Assembly: GCA_937958045.1 (NCBI GenBank)
Contig: CALFXL010000068.1
Coordinates: forward strand, 1-56,795
DNA: 56,795 nucleotides
Source of the DNA: an uncultured Opitutaceae bacterium
Lineage (GTDB): Bacteria; Verrucomicrobiota; Verrucomicrobiia; Opitutales; Opitutaceae
Direction: 5' to 3'
In this document: positions 24,498 to 38,200 of the stretch, piece by piece
How the letters are laid out: each line of letters starts with the position of its first letter
Position numbering within the stretch: position 1 is the stretch's first letter
The notes under the pieces: model-generated
The model's database searches: none
What the model was told of the DNA's origin: nothing
The model's input: the letters and a program-made list of their open reading frames with translations, nothing else
Position numbers and translations under genes: made by a program

Positions 24498-26216
24498 ATG
24501 ATCCTTCATCGCTTCCTCGCGAGTACCGCATTTTTTGCCGGTCTCGTCCTCTCGCTTCGTGCAGACATCCCCGACGCCGGCGGTTTGCTGCGCGATCAAT
24601 CGATCCAACAACCGCTGCCGCCTCGTCTGCCTGCAGCTGAAACGGAGACCACGGCGGTGCCGCAGCCAGCGGTCGACAGTGGAGTGAAACTCGAAGTGAA
24701 GCGTTTCGAGTTTCAAGGCCACGCGGACTTGATCGCCGAGAGCGAGCTGCAAGCGATGGCGGCGAGTCTGCTCAAAAAGGAGGTAGGCATCACCGATCTG
24801 CAGATGCTCGTCGCGGAGATCACGGTGCGGTTGAAGTCCAAAGGCTTCTTCCTGGCCCGCGCGTACTTGCCCCGGCAGGACGTCACCGGCGGCACGGTGC
24901 AGATCGCGATCCTGCAAGCCAAGGTGGACAGCACGGTGGAGGTGAAGACCAACGACTCACGTCTCTCGCCGCATCTCGTGCGCACCATCACCGAGAGTTA
25001 TGTGCCCGCGGGACGTCCGCTCAATGAGCGCGATCTCGAGCGCGTGCTCTTGCTCCTCAACGAATTTCCCGGCGTTTCCGCCAAGGCGGTTCTCGAGCAA
25101 GGTTCCGCGCCGGGCACCACGCGTCTCGTTCTCGATATCCATGAGGACAAGCTCTTCACTGGCAGCCTCTGGGCCGACAACTACGGCAATCGCTACACCG
25201 GCGCATGGCGCGGAAACGCGCTGCTCTCGATCAACGATCCTTTGCGCATCGGCGATCAAGGCACGGTGATGATTTCCGGCGCCGAAGGTTTGTTGCAGGC
25301 GCGCGCTTCCTACACGCGTCCGCTGGGTCAACGCGGTTTGCGCGGCGGCATCGCGTACACGGCGATGCGTTACGAGCTTATCGATGGACTCAAGTCGCTC
25401 GAAGCCGAAGGCACCGCGCACACGATCAACACCTGGCTTTCGCAAACCCTCATTCGCCGTCGCAGTTTCAATCTCGGCGCGACGCTCGGCTATGATTTCA
25501 AAGCGCTGCGCGACGACATGCTCGGTTTCGAGATTCGCGCGAAAAACACGCACAACGTGCATCTCGGCCTCTCGCTGACTGCGCAGGACAGGTTTCTCGG
25601 CGGAGGTCTCACGACTGCATCGCTCTCGGGCACGTTTGGTCATCTCGATCTCTCCGGCAACAAAGCCAACGAGCGTGTCGATCGTGCCACCGCCGGCACT
25701 TCGGGTGGATTTCATCGCATCAATCTCGGCGTGAGCCGACTTCAGCGCGTCGCACCGCGCTTGACTGCGTTTGGTTCTTATCAAGGTCAGTTCGCCTCGG
25801 GGAATTTGGACTCGGGCGAAAAGATGAGCCTCGGCGGACCCTACGGCGTGCGCGCGTATCCGGTTGGCGAAGCGTCGGGCGATGACGCGCATCTGCTCAC
25901 GTTGGAAGTGCGTCACGACTTGCCGCTCGAGTGGGAAGTTGGCGCGTTGCAGTTCTCGGCATTTTTCGATGCCGGTCATGTGACGCTCAACAAAGAGCCG
26001 TGGCCCTTCGCGGTTCAAAACGCGACTCGCAGCAACAACTATTGGCTCTCCGGCGGCGGACTCGGCGTCAGCCTGAGCAAGCCCGGACGCTATCTGCTGC
26101 GACTCAACTACGCCCACAAGATCGGCGAAAACGACGGCCGCACCTACTTCGGCAAAGACGCCGACGGCCGCGATAGCGACGGCCGCTTCTGGCTGATCGG
26201 TCAGTTCTCTCTCTGA
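24498..26216 (+). CDS. Two-partner secretion transporter, FhaC/ShlB type (TpsB)
   Basis: The start at 24498 yields 572 residues with signal peptide MILHRFLASTAFFAGLVLSLRA; the frame is open upstream to 24357 but without secretory character. A Pro-rich linker precedes POTRA repeats (about 65-215), including VKRFEFQGHADLI, LLKKEVGITDLQML and RPLNERDLERVLLLLNEFPGV. A 16-strand type barrel follows. The conserved L6 loop motif of this Omp85 family, usually VRGY, is seen as GVRAYPVGEASGDDA with V451. The product ends in LIGQFSL. It should translocate the exoprotein encoded 20 nt downstream across the outer membrane without energy. Confidence 0.92.
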   Translation: MILHRFLASTAFFAGLVLSLRADIPDAGGLLRDQSIQQPLPPRLPAAETETTAVPQPAVDSGVKLEVKRFEFQGHADLIAESELQAMAASLLKKEVGITDLQMLVAEITVRLKSKGFFLARAYLPRQDVTGGTVQIAILQAKVDSTVEVKTNDSRLSPHLVRTITESYVPAGRPLNERDLERVLLLLNEFPGVSAKAVLEQGSAPGTTRLVLDIHEDKLFTGSLWADNYGNRYTGAWRGNALLSINDPLRIGDQGTVMISGAEGLLQARASYTRPLGQRGLRGGIAYTAMRYELIDGLKSLEAEGTAHTINTWLSQTLIRRRSFNLGATLGYDFKALRDDMLGFEIRAKNTHNVHLGLSLTAQDRFLGGGLTTASLSGTFGHLDLSGNKANERVDRATAGTSGGFHRINLGVSRLQRVAPRLTAFGSYQGQFASGNLDSGEKMSLGGPYGVRAYPVGEASGDDAHLLTLEVRHDLPLEWEVGALQFSAFFDAGHVTLNKEPWPFAVQNATRSNNYWLSGGGLGVSLSKPGRYLLRLNYAHKIGENDGRTYFGKDADGRDSDGRFWLIGQFSL

Positions 26217-26236
26217 AAATTTTAGACGTCTCCGAC

Positions 26237-29200
26237 ATGTTCTCCTCCTCTCGCTTTCTTGCATCGGCGGCATTGGCCGCCGCTTGTGCGACACTCGCGC
26301 ATGCGCAACCGGTCGCGCCGACCACACTTCCCGATGGCGGCCGTATCACCGCCGGTGAAGCCGCGCTCACACAGCAGGGCAACAGCTTGATCATCGACCA
26401 AGCCACGCAGCGCCTGATCACGGAATGGAATGCGTTCAGCATCGGCGCCGATGGCGTCGTGCGGTTTAACCAACCTGGCGCGGATGCCGTCGCGCTCAAT
26501 CGCGTGGTGGGTGGCGATGCCTCACAGCTGCTCGGTTCGTTGCAGGCCAACGGCCGCGTGTTTCTCGTGAATCCCAACGGTGTCTATTTCGGCGCCGGCG
26601 CGTCCGTCGATGTCGGCGGCATCGTGGCGTCCACGCTTGCGCTGTCCGACGCGGATTTTCTCGCGGGCAACTATACGTTTACCGGCGGCAACGGTGCGGG
26701 CGCGATCGTCAACGACGGCACGCTCTCCGCGCGCAACGGTGGCGTGATCGCGTTCATCTCGCCGCGTGTCACCAACAACGGTGAGCTCACGGCCGAAGGC
26801 GGTTCCGTCGCGCTCGCCGCGGGCGATAAGGTCACGCTCGATTTCAAAGGCGACGGTCTCATCAATCTTTCGGTCGATGCGGCTGCGGTCGATGCGCAGG
26901 TCGTTAATCGCGGTCTGATCAAAACCGATGGCGGTCTCGCCATCCTCAGCGCGCGCGCAGCCGGCGATCTCACGGGGTCGGTTGTTAACAATTCTGGTAT
27001 CCTCGAAGCGAATACACTCGTCGCGCGCGATGGCCGCATCCTCCTCGATGGCGGCGATCTCGGCGTGGTGGAAAACGCCGGCTCGCTCCTGGCGGTCGGC
27101 AACGACGCTGGCGCGACAGGGGGCGAGATTATCGTGACTGGCGAGAAGGTCGGTTTGTTCGGCGACGCGCGCGTTGATGCATCGGGTCAAGCGGGCGGCG
27201 GTCGCATCGCGATCGGCGGCGGTTTCCAAGGCAACGACGCTTCCATCGCGAACGCGCAACGCACCTTCGTCGGCTCGGACGCGCGTGTGCAGGCCGATGC
27301 GATTCAGTCGGGCAAGGGTGGGGAAGTGATCGTGTGGTCCGATGGACTCACGCGTTTCCAAGGCACTGCCAGCGCTCGTGGCGGCGCCGGTTCTGGTGAT
27401 GGCGGTTTCATCGAGATTTCCGGCAAAGGTTTTTTGGAGATGGTCGGTCTCGTTGATGCCGGCGCTGCGCATGGACGCGGCGGCTCGGTCTTGTTCGATC
27501 CGAAAAACATCATCGTGCACGATGGCGGCGGCGCGCTGCTGACGGATGTCGATGCCTTCGCCGATAACGCTTCGGGCAACAGCACCATCGCGCCGAATAC
27601 AATCACTGCCGCCACCAACGCCGGCGCCGCGGTTGTTCTTCAGGCGAACAACGACATCACGATCAACAGTTCCATTTTCACGACCAACGCTTCCGGTGTC
27701 GGCGGTGCACTCACGTTTAACGCCGGTCGTAGCATCACCATCAACTCGAACATCTATTCGGACGACGCGAACGTCAGCTTCGTCTTAAACGATGCCGCGG
27801 CGACAGGTGCTCAGCGCGACGCGGGTGAGGCGGTCTTTAGAAACAACAGCTTGATCGATGCGGGCGAGGGCAATGTGTCCGTCACCATGAGCACTGGCTC
27901 GACGAGCGGCGCTGTTTCCACGGGGCAGATCACGGCCAAAGATTTTTCGATCACGCACAATGGCGGAACCGCTGGGGCTGCGACGGGAAAGATCGATCTC
28001 GGCGAGCTCACGATCACGGGCGACCTCAACATCATTACGTCATCCGCGCGCGATGTCGTTAATACCGTCGGCAACATTCTGGTGCTCGGCACCACGACCA
28101 TCGATTCGAAAGGCGGCGATGTGACGCTCACGCGTGCCACGACCGATCTTAATATCGGTGCATTCACCAATGTCGGCAACGTCACGCTCAACGACGCCAA
28201 CGCATTCCGTTTCGGCACCAGTAACATCGCCGGCAACCTCGTCTTCACGAGCAAAGGCCCGGTCGCTTCCACTGGCGCGATCACCGTCGCCGGCACCGCC
28301 TCGCTCACCGCGACAAGCGGTGGTTTCGGCTACGCCGATCCGTATATCAATCTTTCCAACAATAATGATTTCCAAGGCGGCCTCACGTTAAGCGTCGCCA
28401 GCTCTGGCGCCAGCGGCACGGGCGGTTATGCGATCATCAAAGACATCAACGGTCTGAGCCTCACCAGCGCGAATCTTAATCGTTACCTGACGATTAACGC
28501 AGACGGTGCGGTCGATCTCGGGCCGACTACGGTGGGCAGCGATCTTACGGTGAGCACCACGGGTGCGATCACCGATAGCGGAACTTTGATTGTTCCGAAT
28601 TACGCGCAGTTCACGGCCGGCGCCGCGAACGACATCACCCTCGATTCCGCCGCGAACAACTTCAACTACCTGCGCATCGGTTCCGGTAAGGACGTCGTTA
28701 TTAACGACACCAACGCGCTGGTATTTGGTTATTCTGCTTCGAGCTTCAGCACGATTTCCGGCAACTTGAGCGTCACCGCGGGTGGAAATATTAGTCAGCA
28801 TAGCTACAGCTCGAGCTCTCCTTACGATTCCCGCCTTCTGGTGACGGGCGACACACTCTTCACCGTCACGGCCGCGAACAGCAATTTGTTCCTTGGCTAT
28901 AGCGATCCGCTGAACGCGACCTACGCGGGTTTGGCAAACAGCTTCGGCGGTTCCGTCACCATCGCGAAGTCGGGCGCTGGTTCCTACCAGGATGTTTATC
29001 TGCGCAACACCAGCACCAACGCCGCTCAGATCATCGGCCTCGCCACCGTGGGTACGCTTCAAAACGTATCACTTCGCTACGACAATGCCGCCAGCGTGGA
29101 GATTCCTGGCATGACGCTTACCGGCAATCTTTCGATCTCTGCGCCCAATGGCGGCATCACGCAATCCGGCGCGCTGGTCGTTCCTGGAACCGCCATGTTC

Positions 29201-32200
29201 CGCGCCTCGAGCACGAAGGACATCACGCTCACCAACGCGGCGAACAACTTCTATCGCATCAACGTCAACGGCGCGCGCGATGTTTTCCTCACCGACCTCA
29301 ACGCCATCGAACTCTACGGCAACGGTTACTCATTCAGCCTCTCGCGAAATCTGAGTGTTACCGCGGGCGGAGCCATCACCGATGCCAGCAGTTCCGATGC
29401 TAACTATTACATCAACGTCAACGGCGGCACAGCCACGTTCAACGCCGGCGCGGGTAATAACATCACGCTCGATAATCAGTACAACCAGTTCAGCCGGGTG
29501 GACATCACCTCCGGCAACAATGTCACCATCTACGATAACGACAGCATCGTCTTCGGTAATTCCACGATCTCGGGCGCCTTTCTCGTCGATTCGCGTGGCT
29601 CAGGAACGCTGACCCAGGTCGCCGACACCGCCATCACTTCCGGCGCTGCGACCTTCAATAATTTCACAGGTGGCATCACACTGAGCCAGCCCAACAACGT
29701 CTTCGGCAATATCGCGCTCTCGTCTGACACGGGTACCGTCAACATCCGCGAAAACGATGCCATCACGCAGGCCTCCGCGTGGAATCTCAGCACCTATTTT
29801 CCGGCGGTCACCCTCACCACCTCCAACGACCAGGCCATCACCCTCGACAACGCGTCGAACCGTTTCGGCAATCTGACCATCACCCAGATCGCCAACGGCA
29901 ATCTCACGCCTGGCGCCGTGAGTATCCGGGAGAATGATACAATCACCCAGGGATCCGCCTGGACGACGCATGGCGCTACTACGCTCAACTCCGGCGCGTA
30001 CTCCATCGCTCTGACCAACGCCAATAACGTTCTCGGCCCGCTCCAGGTGAGCGGCGCTGCTACTAACGGCTACAACATCACCGTCTGGGCTAAAGAAACC
30101 GCCGGCAAAGCCGCCATCTACGATGCGGGCGCCGCGGGTGCTTGGTCCACGGGCACAGGTGCGGACACGCTTGTTTCGCTCGTTGGTTACGATGCAACCG
30201 GAACCACCGCTGGCGCAGGTGACATCTTTCTCACGCAGACCGGCAACGTTCTCGGCAATCTCTATGTCCGCGGTAACGACGTCACCATCACCGACAGTAC
30301 TTCGCTGACCGATGGTGCCACGCCGTGGATCACCACTGGCGTCACGACGCTCAATGCCGGCTCGAGCTCCATCGTTCTCGACAATCTGAGCAACAGTCTC
30401 GGTGCGATCGCCATCGGCGGTACGCCGTCGTCGGTCCTCATCACCGACAACACCGATCTCACGCAGGCCTCTGCTTGGACGATCGGCACCGCTCCCGTCA
30501 CGCTCGATGCCCGCAATCATCACATCGACCTGTCCACGAGCGGAAACGTCCTCGGCAATATTCACATCACCACGACCAATGGCGTGCCGCTCTCCGTCAA
30601 AATCACGGAGAACGACGCCATCACCCAAGGTTCCACGTGGGTGCTCAATGGCGTGCCCGTGACGCTGGTCGCCGAAAACGACAAAGCCATCACGCTCACC
30701 AACGTGTCCAACATCCTCGGCAACCTCACCGTCACCGGCGGCGCCGTTTCCATCACGGAAAACGACACCATCACTCAGGGCGGCGCTTGGACCACCACCG
30801 GCACCACCACGCTTAATGCCGCGACCAACGCGATCACGCTCAACAACACGAGCAACGTCCTCGGCGCGCTCGCGTTTGGCGGCACACCGTCCGCGATCTC
30901 CATCACCGAAAACAGCGACATCACGCAGGCGGCTGCCTGGAATCTCACGAGCACGCCGATCACGCTCAACTCGCAGTCGCACGACATCCTGCTCACGCAA
31001 GCCAGCAACCAACTCGGCGATCTCACGCTCACAGGCCAGAATGTTTCCGTCACCGAAAACCACGTCATCAGCGACGGCGGTGCATGGACGGTTCCCGGCC
31101 TCACCACACTCACGGCTGGCACCAACGCTATCGTGCTCGATGCAAATCCGAAAAGCGACTTCGGCACGGTGAAAATCGTTTCCGCCTCCGCGGCCGACAT
31201 CACCGATGCCAACGGTCTCATCTTCGACACGTCTTCGATCACCAGCACGCTCACGGTCACCGCTGGCGGCGCCATCACGCAGATCGGCCCGATCGTCGCG
31301 CAGTCGCTTCTGCTCGTGGGTACTGGCAACGCCACGCTCACGAATGTCGCGAACAATATCGTGAACCTCGCCGCAGGTTTCTCGGGCGGTTCCCTCGCGT
31401 ACACCGATGCCGACAACTTCACCGTCGCCGTCATCAACGGTACGACTGGTGTGAATATCGGCGCCAATGATGTCTCGCTCACGTCGGTCGCGGGTACGGT
31501 CAATGGCCTTACCAGCGTGAATCCGATCAGCAGCTCGCTCGCGGTGAGCACGGGCAGCCCGCTCGTCGTTCCGCAGATGACGATTGCCGGTTCGCAGTCG
31601 TACACGTCCGCCGCCGGCATTCAGCTCACGGCCGGCATCACCAGCACGTCGTCTGGCGCGATCACGTTCGATGGTCCGGTGACGCTTGGTTCGAGTCTCT
31701 CCATCCAATCCACCAACTCCGCGATCAACTTCCGCGACACGCTCGTGGGTGGTCTCAACCAGCTCACGCTCAACGCGGGCTCCGGTCTGGTGAACTTCGA
31801 TGGCGCCGTCAGTAATCTCGGCAACACGAGCAGCGCCAATACCGCGCTTCAGATCACCTCGGGAGGAGCGACGTTCTTCAGCACGCTTTCCGCCAACAAC
31901 GGTCTTTCCGTCAGCGGTCCCGTGACGTTCCTCGACGACGTGACGTTTGCCGACGGCAACATCGGCAGCATTTTCACGGGCCTCGTCACTCTCGGCAAAG
32001 CCGGTGGCATGACGATTTCCGGCTACGATGGATTGAACTTCAACGGCGGCGTGCTCTTGCAGAATGGTCCGGCCACGATCCGCTCCAACAACTCCGCGCT
32101 CGTCTTCCAAGGCGCCAACACCGTCAGCGGTCCGTTTGGGCTTACGCTCGATGCGGGCACGGCGCAGATCACCGGACTCGATCATCTGAGCTCCGACCTC

Positions 32201-35200
32201 ACGAGTCTCTCGGTCACGTCGAGTACGCCGGTGATTCCCACGGGCGGTATTTCCGTTGCTGGACCGCAGTCGTACACCGCGACTGCAGGCACCAGCATCA
32301 CGCTGAATGGCAATGTCGTCGGCACGGCCGCGGGCTCCATCCTTTTCAACAGCCCGGTGCTTTTGGGCGCATCTATCAGCGTCGTTTCGGCGAATTCGCC
32401 GATCACGTTCGCAAGCACGGTGGATGGTGCGCACGACCTCAGCTTGGCGAGCGGCTCCGGCCTCAAGACCTTTTCCGGCCGCGTCGGTAATTCCACGCCG
32501 CTCGGCGATGGCACCGGTTATGCGCTTACGATTGGTGGCGGGGGCATGGTGACGTTTGCCGACACGCTCAACACCGCCTCCGGTATTGCCATCTTCAGTC
32601 CCGTGACCTTCACGAAAAACGTCACACTTGGGGATGGTTCGTCGGGCACGCGTTTCGACGGAGCGGTCACTGCAGGCGGTCTCACGATTTCCGGCTACGA
32701 TAATATCGCTTTCCTGAATTCTCTGACGCTCACCGGTGCGCTTTCAGTGGATTCGCACGGGAGCAACCTCTCGTTCTCGAGCGGAGTCTCGGGGCCGCAC
32801 GCGCTCGCGATCGATATCGGTGCGGGTGCCGTCTCCGGTCTCGGCGGGTTGTCCTCGTCGCTCACGGGCTTGACGGTGGACAATACCTCGGTGGTCACGC
32901 TTCCTGCGATCAGCATCAATGGACCGCAGACCTACAACGGTCCGGTCTCCATCACGGGTGCGCTGACGGGCACGGCGCTGAGCTTCAACAAAGCTGCGAC
33001 GCTCGCCGCCAACAATCTCGAGCTTGTCGCCACCTCTGGCGCGATCGCTTTCGCCGACGCGTTCACGCTTGGCTCACATAATCTCACGCTCACTGCGAAC
33101 GAGATCGACTTTGGCGCCGCGCTCACCGGCACGGGCGCGTTCACGCTCCGTCCTTACGCGACAAATGCCAACGTTGTCCTCGGTGGTGCTCTCGATACAG
33201 GCGCGCTCGATCTGACCGCGGCCGATCTCGCTTGGCTGCCGGCAACCTTCAGCAATCTCGTCATCGGCCGGGCCGATGGCACGGGCACGCTGGCGGTCTC
33301 CGGCGCCACGAACTTCGGATCCATTCCGGTTACCCTGCACGCCGGCGGCGGCATCAGTCAGTCTGCCGCGCTCACCACCGGTGCGCTCACGCTCCGCTCG
33401 AATGCTGGTATCGATTTTTCGAATACAAATAATAGTTTCGGTGCGATCACGCTTACGGGTACGCCTTCGCTCGTGAAGATCTCCGAAGCGGACGACATCA
33501 CGCAGGGTGCCGCCTGGGTCCTGGATTCCGCTCCGGTCACGCTCAACGCCGGCACGAACGCCATCACGTTGACGGAATCGGCCAACACCTTCGGCACGCT
33601 TGCGCTCACCGGGGGTAATGTGCAGATCGTGGAAAACGCGTCGACCGATCTCGGTGCATCCAATGTCGGTACGCTTTCGTTGACCTCGGCTGGGGCGCTT
33701 CAGTTGAGCGGACCGTTGGCCGCGTCGGGCAATGTCGCGCTTACTGCCGCCGGTCCGATGACACAGACCGCGCCGCTGTCCATTGCGGGAAATCTCGCAC
33801 TCGTCACCACGCACGCCGGAGGCGATGTCACCTTCAATAATACCGGCGCTTCTGCGACCGCTCTCGGCAATAGCCTCATCGGCGGAAACTTCGTCCTCAC
33901 CGCGACAGGCGATAATGTTTCGCAGGCGGCGCTGACGGACCTGCAGGTGGCCGGAGATCTCACCATTAGCAGCGCTTCCGCGACGCTCGATGGCGCCGGC
34001 AATTTGGTGCAGGGCACGACCTCGCTCCCCGGTGTCAACACGGTGCTGCGTCAGTCCGGCGTCATCACTTTGGGCGACATCACCGAGGCCGGTAACTACA
34101 CGGTCATCAGCGAAGCCACCAATCGCTCCTTCGCGTCTGGCCCTATCTCGGGTGCGGCCATCACGTTGAACAACACCGGCAACTCCGTCGGCGGCACGCT
34201 CTCGATCAATACACAGGCCCCGTCGATCACGACAGGCGCGGATGTACAGACGGGCATCGTTCAGACGCCTGGCACACGCATCATCGTGAACGGCACCGCC
34301 AGCTTCACCGCCGGCACGTCGTCCGCGGGCAGCTTGGGTATCCAACTGACGAATACGGGCAACCAGTTCGGTTCGCTCCGCCTCAGCGGTTCCGACATTG
34401 TCGTTCGCAACGACGCCTCCAACACGATCCTGGCCGGCGTCAACGCGAGCTCGCTGTTTTCGCTGACAGGACTCGGCGCGATCACGCAGACGGGCGCGGT
34501 TGTGGCGCCTCAGCTGTCGATCACCACGACCGGCCCGATCACCCTCGATCGCGCGGACAACAACACGTCCACGCTCGCGCTCAACGGCGCTGGTGCGGCT
34601 TTCCGCGATGTCGACGGTTTCGCCATCGGTTCGGTGGGCGGACTCTCCGGTATCAATGCCGGTGGGCAGGCGCTTTCGCTCCAAGCCGGTGGTGATATCA
34701 CGCAAACCGAAGCGATCGTTGGCGCGGCGTCGCTCACGGCCGATGCTGGTGGACAGATCTTGCTCGCGCATGGATCGAACACGATCGACTCGCTCGGTGC
34801 TGTTTCCGCCCAAGGATCCGTTCGCATCGATGATTCCGCAGGCGGCCTTTCCGTGACCGCTCCGATCGCGAGCGCGACGGGTGACATCACGGTGCGTTCC
34901 AATGGTGATATCACGCTCGCTTCGGGCACGTCGGTTGCCGCGACCGTTGGTGACATCGTGTTCTCCACGGAAGGTGCGGGTGAATTTATCAACCAAGCAG
35001 GCGCGGGCGTCTTCACCGTTGGCTCGGGCAAGCGCTGGTTGGTGTATTCCAAAACGCCCGATCTCGTCGGCGATGTTCACACGGAGAAGGGCGGTCTGAC
35101 CTCTGCCTTCCGTTTGTACGGCAAAACCTACGCGTCCGACGCGCCGGGCTCCATCTCGCTCTCGGGCAATGGCTTCATCTACGCGACCGCGGGCTCGAAT

Positions 35201-38200
35201 ACCCTTTCGTTGCGTGCGACGATCGTCGGCGCCGCGAGCCATGTGTACGGCGACACGCCGACGGGTTCGCTCGGTTATATCGTTTCGTCGGGCTTCCTCG
35301 ATAGCGAAGACGACATCTCGACGATCGGCCTTACGGGCACCGCGCTATATAGCGGCGTTCTCGACAACACCCTCAATGCCGGCGCGCACACGTTCAGCTA
35401 CCTGGGTGGCCTTTCGTCGCCGAGTTACACGCTCCTCGTCGATGACACCGCAGTGTCCTACACGGTCACGACTGCTCCGCTCACGTATGTGGCCCATGCG
35501 GCTTCGCGCGCCTACGGTGACGTGAATCCGGCGTTCGGTGGCACGCTCACGGGCTTCAAACTCGGCCAGGACATCTCGGTGCTCACCGGCTCTCCTGTTT
35601 GGAGTTCCGCGGCGACGGTGACGGATGGTGTCGGCCAATATGCGATCACCGGCTCCGGTTATTCTTCGAGCAATTATCATTTCGTGCAGGCGGCTGGTAA
35701 CAGCACTGCGCTGACGATCACGCCGCGTGCGATCACTCTCACGGCCGACGCGCAATCGCGTGTGTATGGCAACGCGAATCCCACCACCGGCGCCTTCACG
35801 CTCGGCGGCGCGGGGCTCGTCAATGGCGACACGCTCGCCTCGCTCGTAGACGTTTCGAGTAACGCGACGCTCACGAGCGGCGTGGGCAACTACACGCTGA
35901 CGCCCTCGTCGGCGACGTTCACGCAAGGCAGCGCGTCCAACTACTCGATCAGCTACGCCAACGGCACGCTGACGATCACGCCGCGCGCGATCACTATCAC
36001 GCCGGATGCCCAATCGCGTGTGTATGGAAACGCGAATCCGACCACGGGCGCGTTCACGGTTGGCGGCGCCGGCTTGGTCAATGGCGACACGCTTGCCTCG
36101 CTCGTAAATGTCACCAGCGACGCGACGCTCACGAGCAACGTCGGCAACTATCTGCTGAGCGCATCGTCGGCGACGTTCACGCAAGGTTCTGCGAGCAACT
36201 ACACGATCAGCTACGCCGATGGCGCTCTCACGGTGACGCCGCGCGCGATCACCCTCACGGCCGATGCGCAGTCGCGCGCATATGGCGATGCGAACCCGCT
36301 CACGGGTGCGTTCAGCGTCGGTGGCGCTGGCTTGGTTAACGGCGACACGCTCGCCTCGCTCGTAGACGTTTCGAGTAACGCGACGCTCACGAGCAACGTG
36401 GGCAACTACACGCTGACACCGTCGTCGGCGACGTTCACGCAAGGCTCCGCGAGCAACTACACCATCAGCTATGCCGATGGCCTGCTCACGGTGACGCCGC
36501 GCGCGATCGTTCTCACGCCGGATGCACAATCGCGTGTGTACGGCGATGCGAACCCGACCTCGGGCTCGTTTACGATCGGCGGCGCCGGCTTGGTGAATGG
36601 CGATACACTCGCTTCGTCGATCCATGTCGCCACGCCCGCACTCATCACGAGCAACGTCGGCGCGTACGTTCTCACTGGCTCAGGCGCGAACTTCACCAGC
36701 GGTTCTGCGAGTAACTACCAGATCACCTATGCTCCCAGTACGCTGAACGTCACGCCGGCCACGTTGTTCTACACCGCCACGCCGCAATCGCGTGTGTACG
36801 GTGACGCGAACCCCGTCTTCGGCGGTACCGTGGTGGGTTTCCGCAATGGCGACACGCTTGCTTCCGCCACGACCGGCACGTTGCAGTTCGCTTCGTCCGC
36901 TGACGTGACGAGCTCGGTGGGTGCGTACGCCATCGATGGCAGCGGACTCGATGCGCTTAACTATGTGTTCGCTCAAGCCACGACCAACGGCACCGCACTG
37001 ACGATCACGCCGCGCCCCATCACGGTCACGATCGAGGACTTCGCTCGCTTCTACGGTGATGCCGATCCCGCCACGACTGCGGCGACCGCGTTCAATCTCG
37101 TGAACGGCGACACGCTTGGCAGCGTCGGTTTCGTTTCAACGGCGACCATCTCCAGCGGTGTGGGTAGCTACACGGTCACGCCTACCAGCGCGATCTTCGC
37201 AACCGGCTCCGCCTCCAACTATCAGATCCAGTATACCTCGGGTACGCTGACCATCGCGCCGCGTCCGTTGACCATCACCGCGGTTGATCAAAGCCGCGCG
37301 TATGGCGACGCGAACCCAATCGTCGGCGCAGTGATCGCGGACAACCTCGCCAATGGCGATGCGCTCGGTCTGAGCGCGGTGACCAGCTCGGCGACGCAAG
37401 CAAGTGGAGTGGGTGCTTACTCGCTCATGCCCGGACTCGCGGCGTTCACGCATGGTTCGTCGGCCAACTACGCGATCACGTATCAAGCGGGCTCGCTGAC
37501 GATCACGCCGCGCGCGATCACGATCACGGCGAATGATCAGAGCCGCGTTTATGGTGGCGCCAATCCGACGACGGGAGGCTTTGCGCTGACGCAGGGCACC
37601 TTGGTCAACGGCGACGCGCTCGATTCATTCGTGAGTGTTTCGTCCAACGCCACCGCCGCCAGTAATGTCGGCAACTATGCGCTGACGCCGGGCGCTGCCA
37701 GCTTCGTGCAAGGCTCCGCGGCCAACTACGCCATCACCTACGCCGATGGCGCGCTCACGATCACGCCTGCGACGCTTACTTATGTCGCGACGCCGGTGCA
37801 GATCGATTTTGGTTCGCCTGTCCCGGCGGTTTCCGGATCGGTTGTCGGTTTCGTGAATGGCGACACGCTGACTTCGGCGACTTCCGGTGTGCTCGCGTGG
37901 ACCACGCCCGCGACCTTCACCAGCGTCGCCGGCGCGTATGAGATCGTCGGCTCCGGTCTTGTCGCAAACCACGGCAATTATGTCTTCCTGCAAGCTCCGG
38001 AAAACGCCACGGCGCTCACCATCACCGAGCGTCAGGTTTCGCCGGACCTCGGAGCGGTCTTCACCAAGCTGGAAAATGTGAACACGCAGATCAGCTTCGG
38101 CGAAGGCGTGACCATCACCGGTTCCTTCGGCAGCGATCCGGGTGCACCGACCTTCGGTGTGCAGATCGTGGACAATGCCGGCTTCGGCGCTGGCGCGAGC

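Noticed and set aside
29600..32434. 944-residue and, at 33074-35242, 722-residue minus-strand frames inside the exoprotein gene
   Set aside because: Both are Arg/Glu/Gly-rich antisense shadows of the repeat-coding strand, with no family motif.
26997..34356. Explaining the four copies in tpsA as a by-product of protein repeats
   Set aside because: They share a codon phase there, but the encoded peptides differ (ILEANT, IRENDT, IDFSNT, IQLTNT) and copies elsewhere are in other phases and strands.
35718..36760. CRISPR-like regular spacing of 258 bp
   Set aside because: The units are in-frame protein repeats with no short palindromic repeat or unique spacers.
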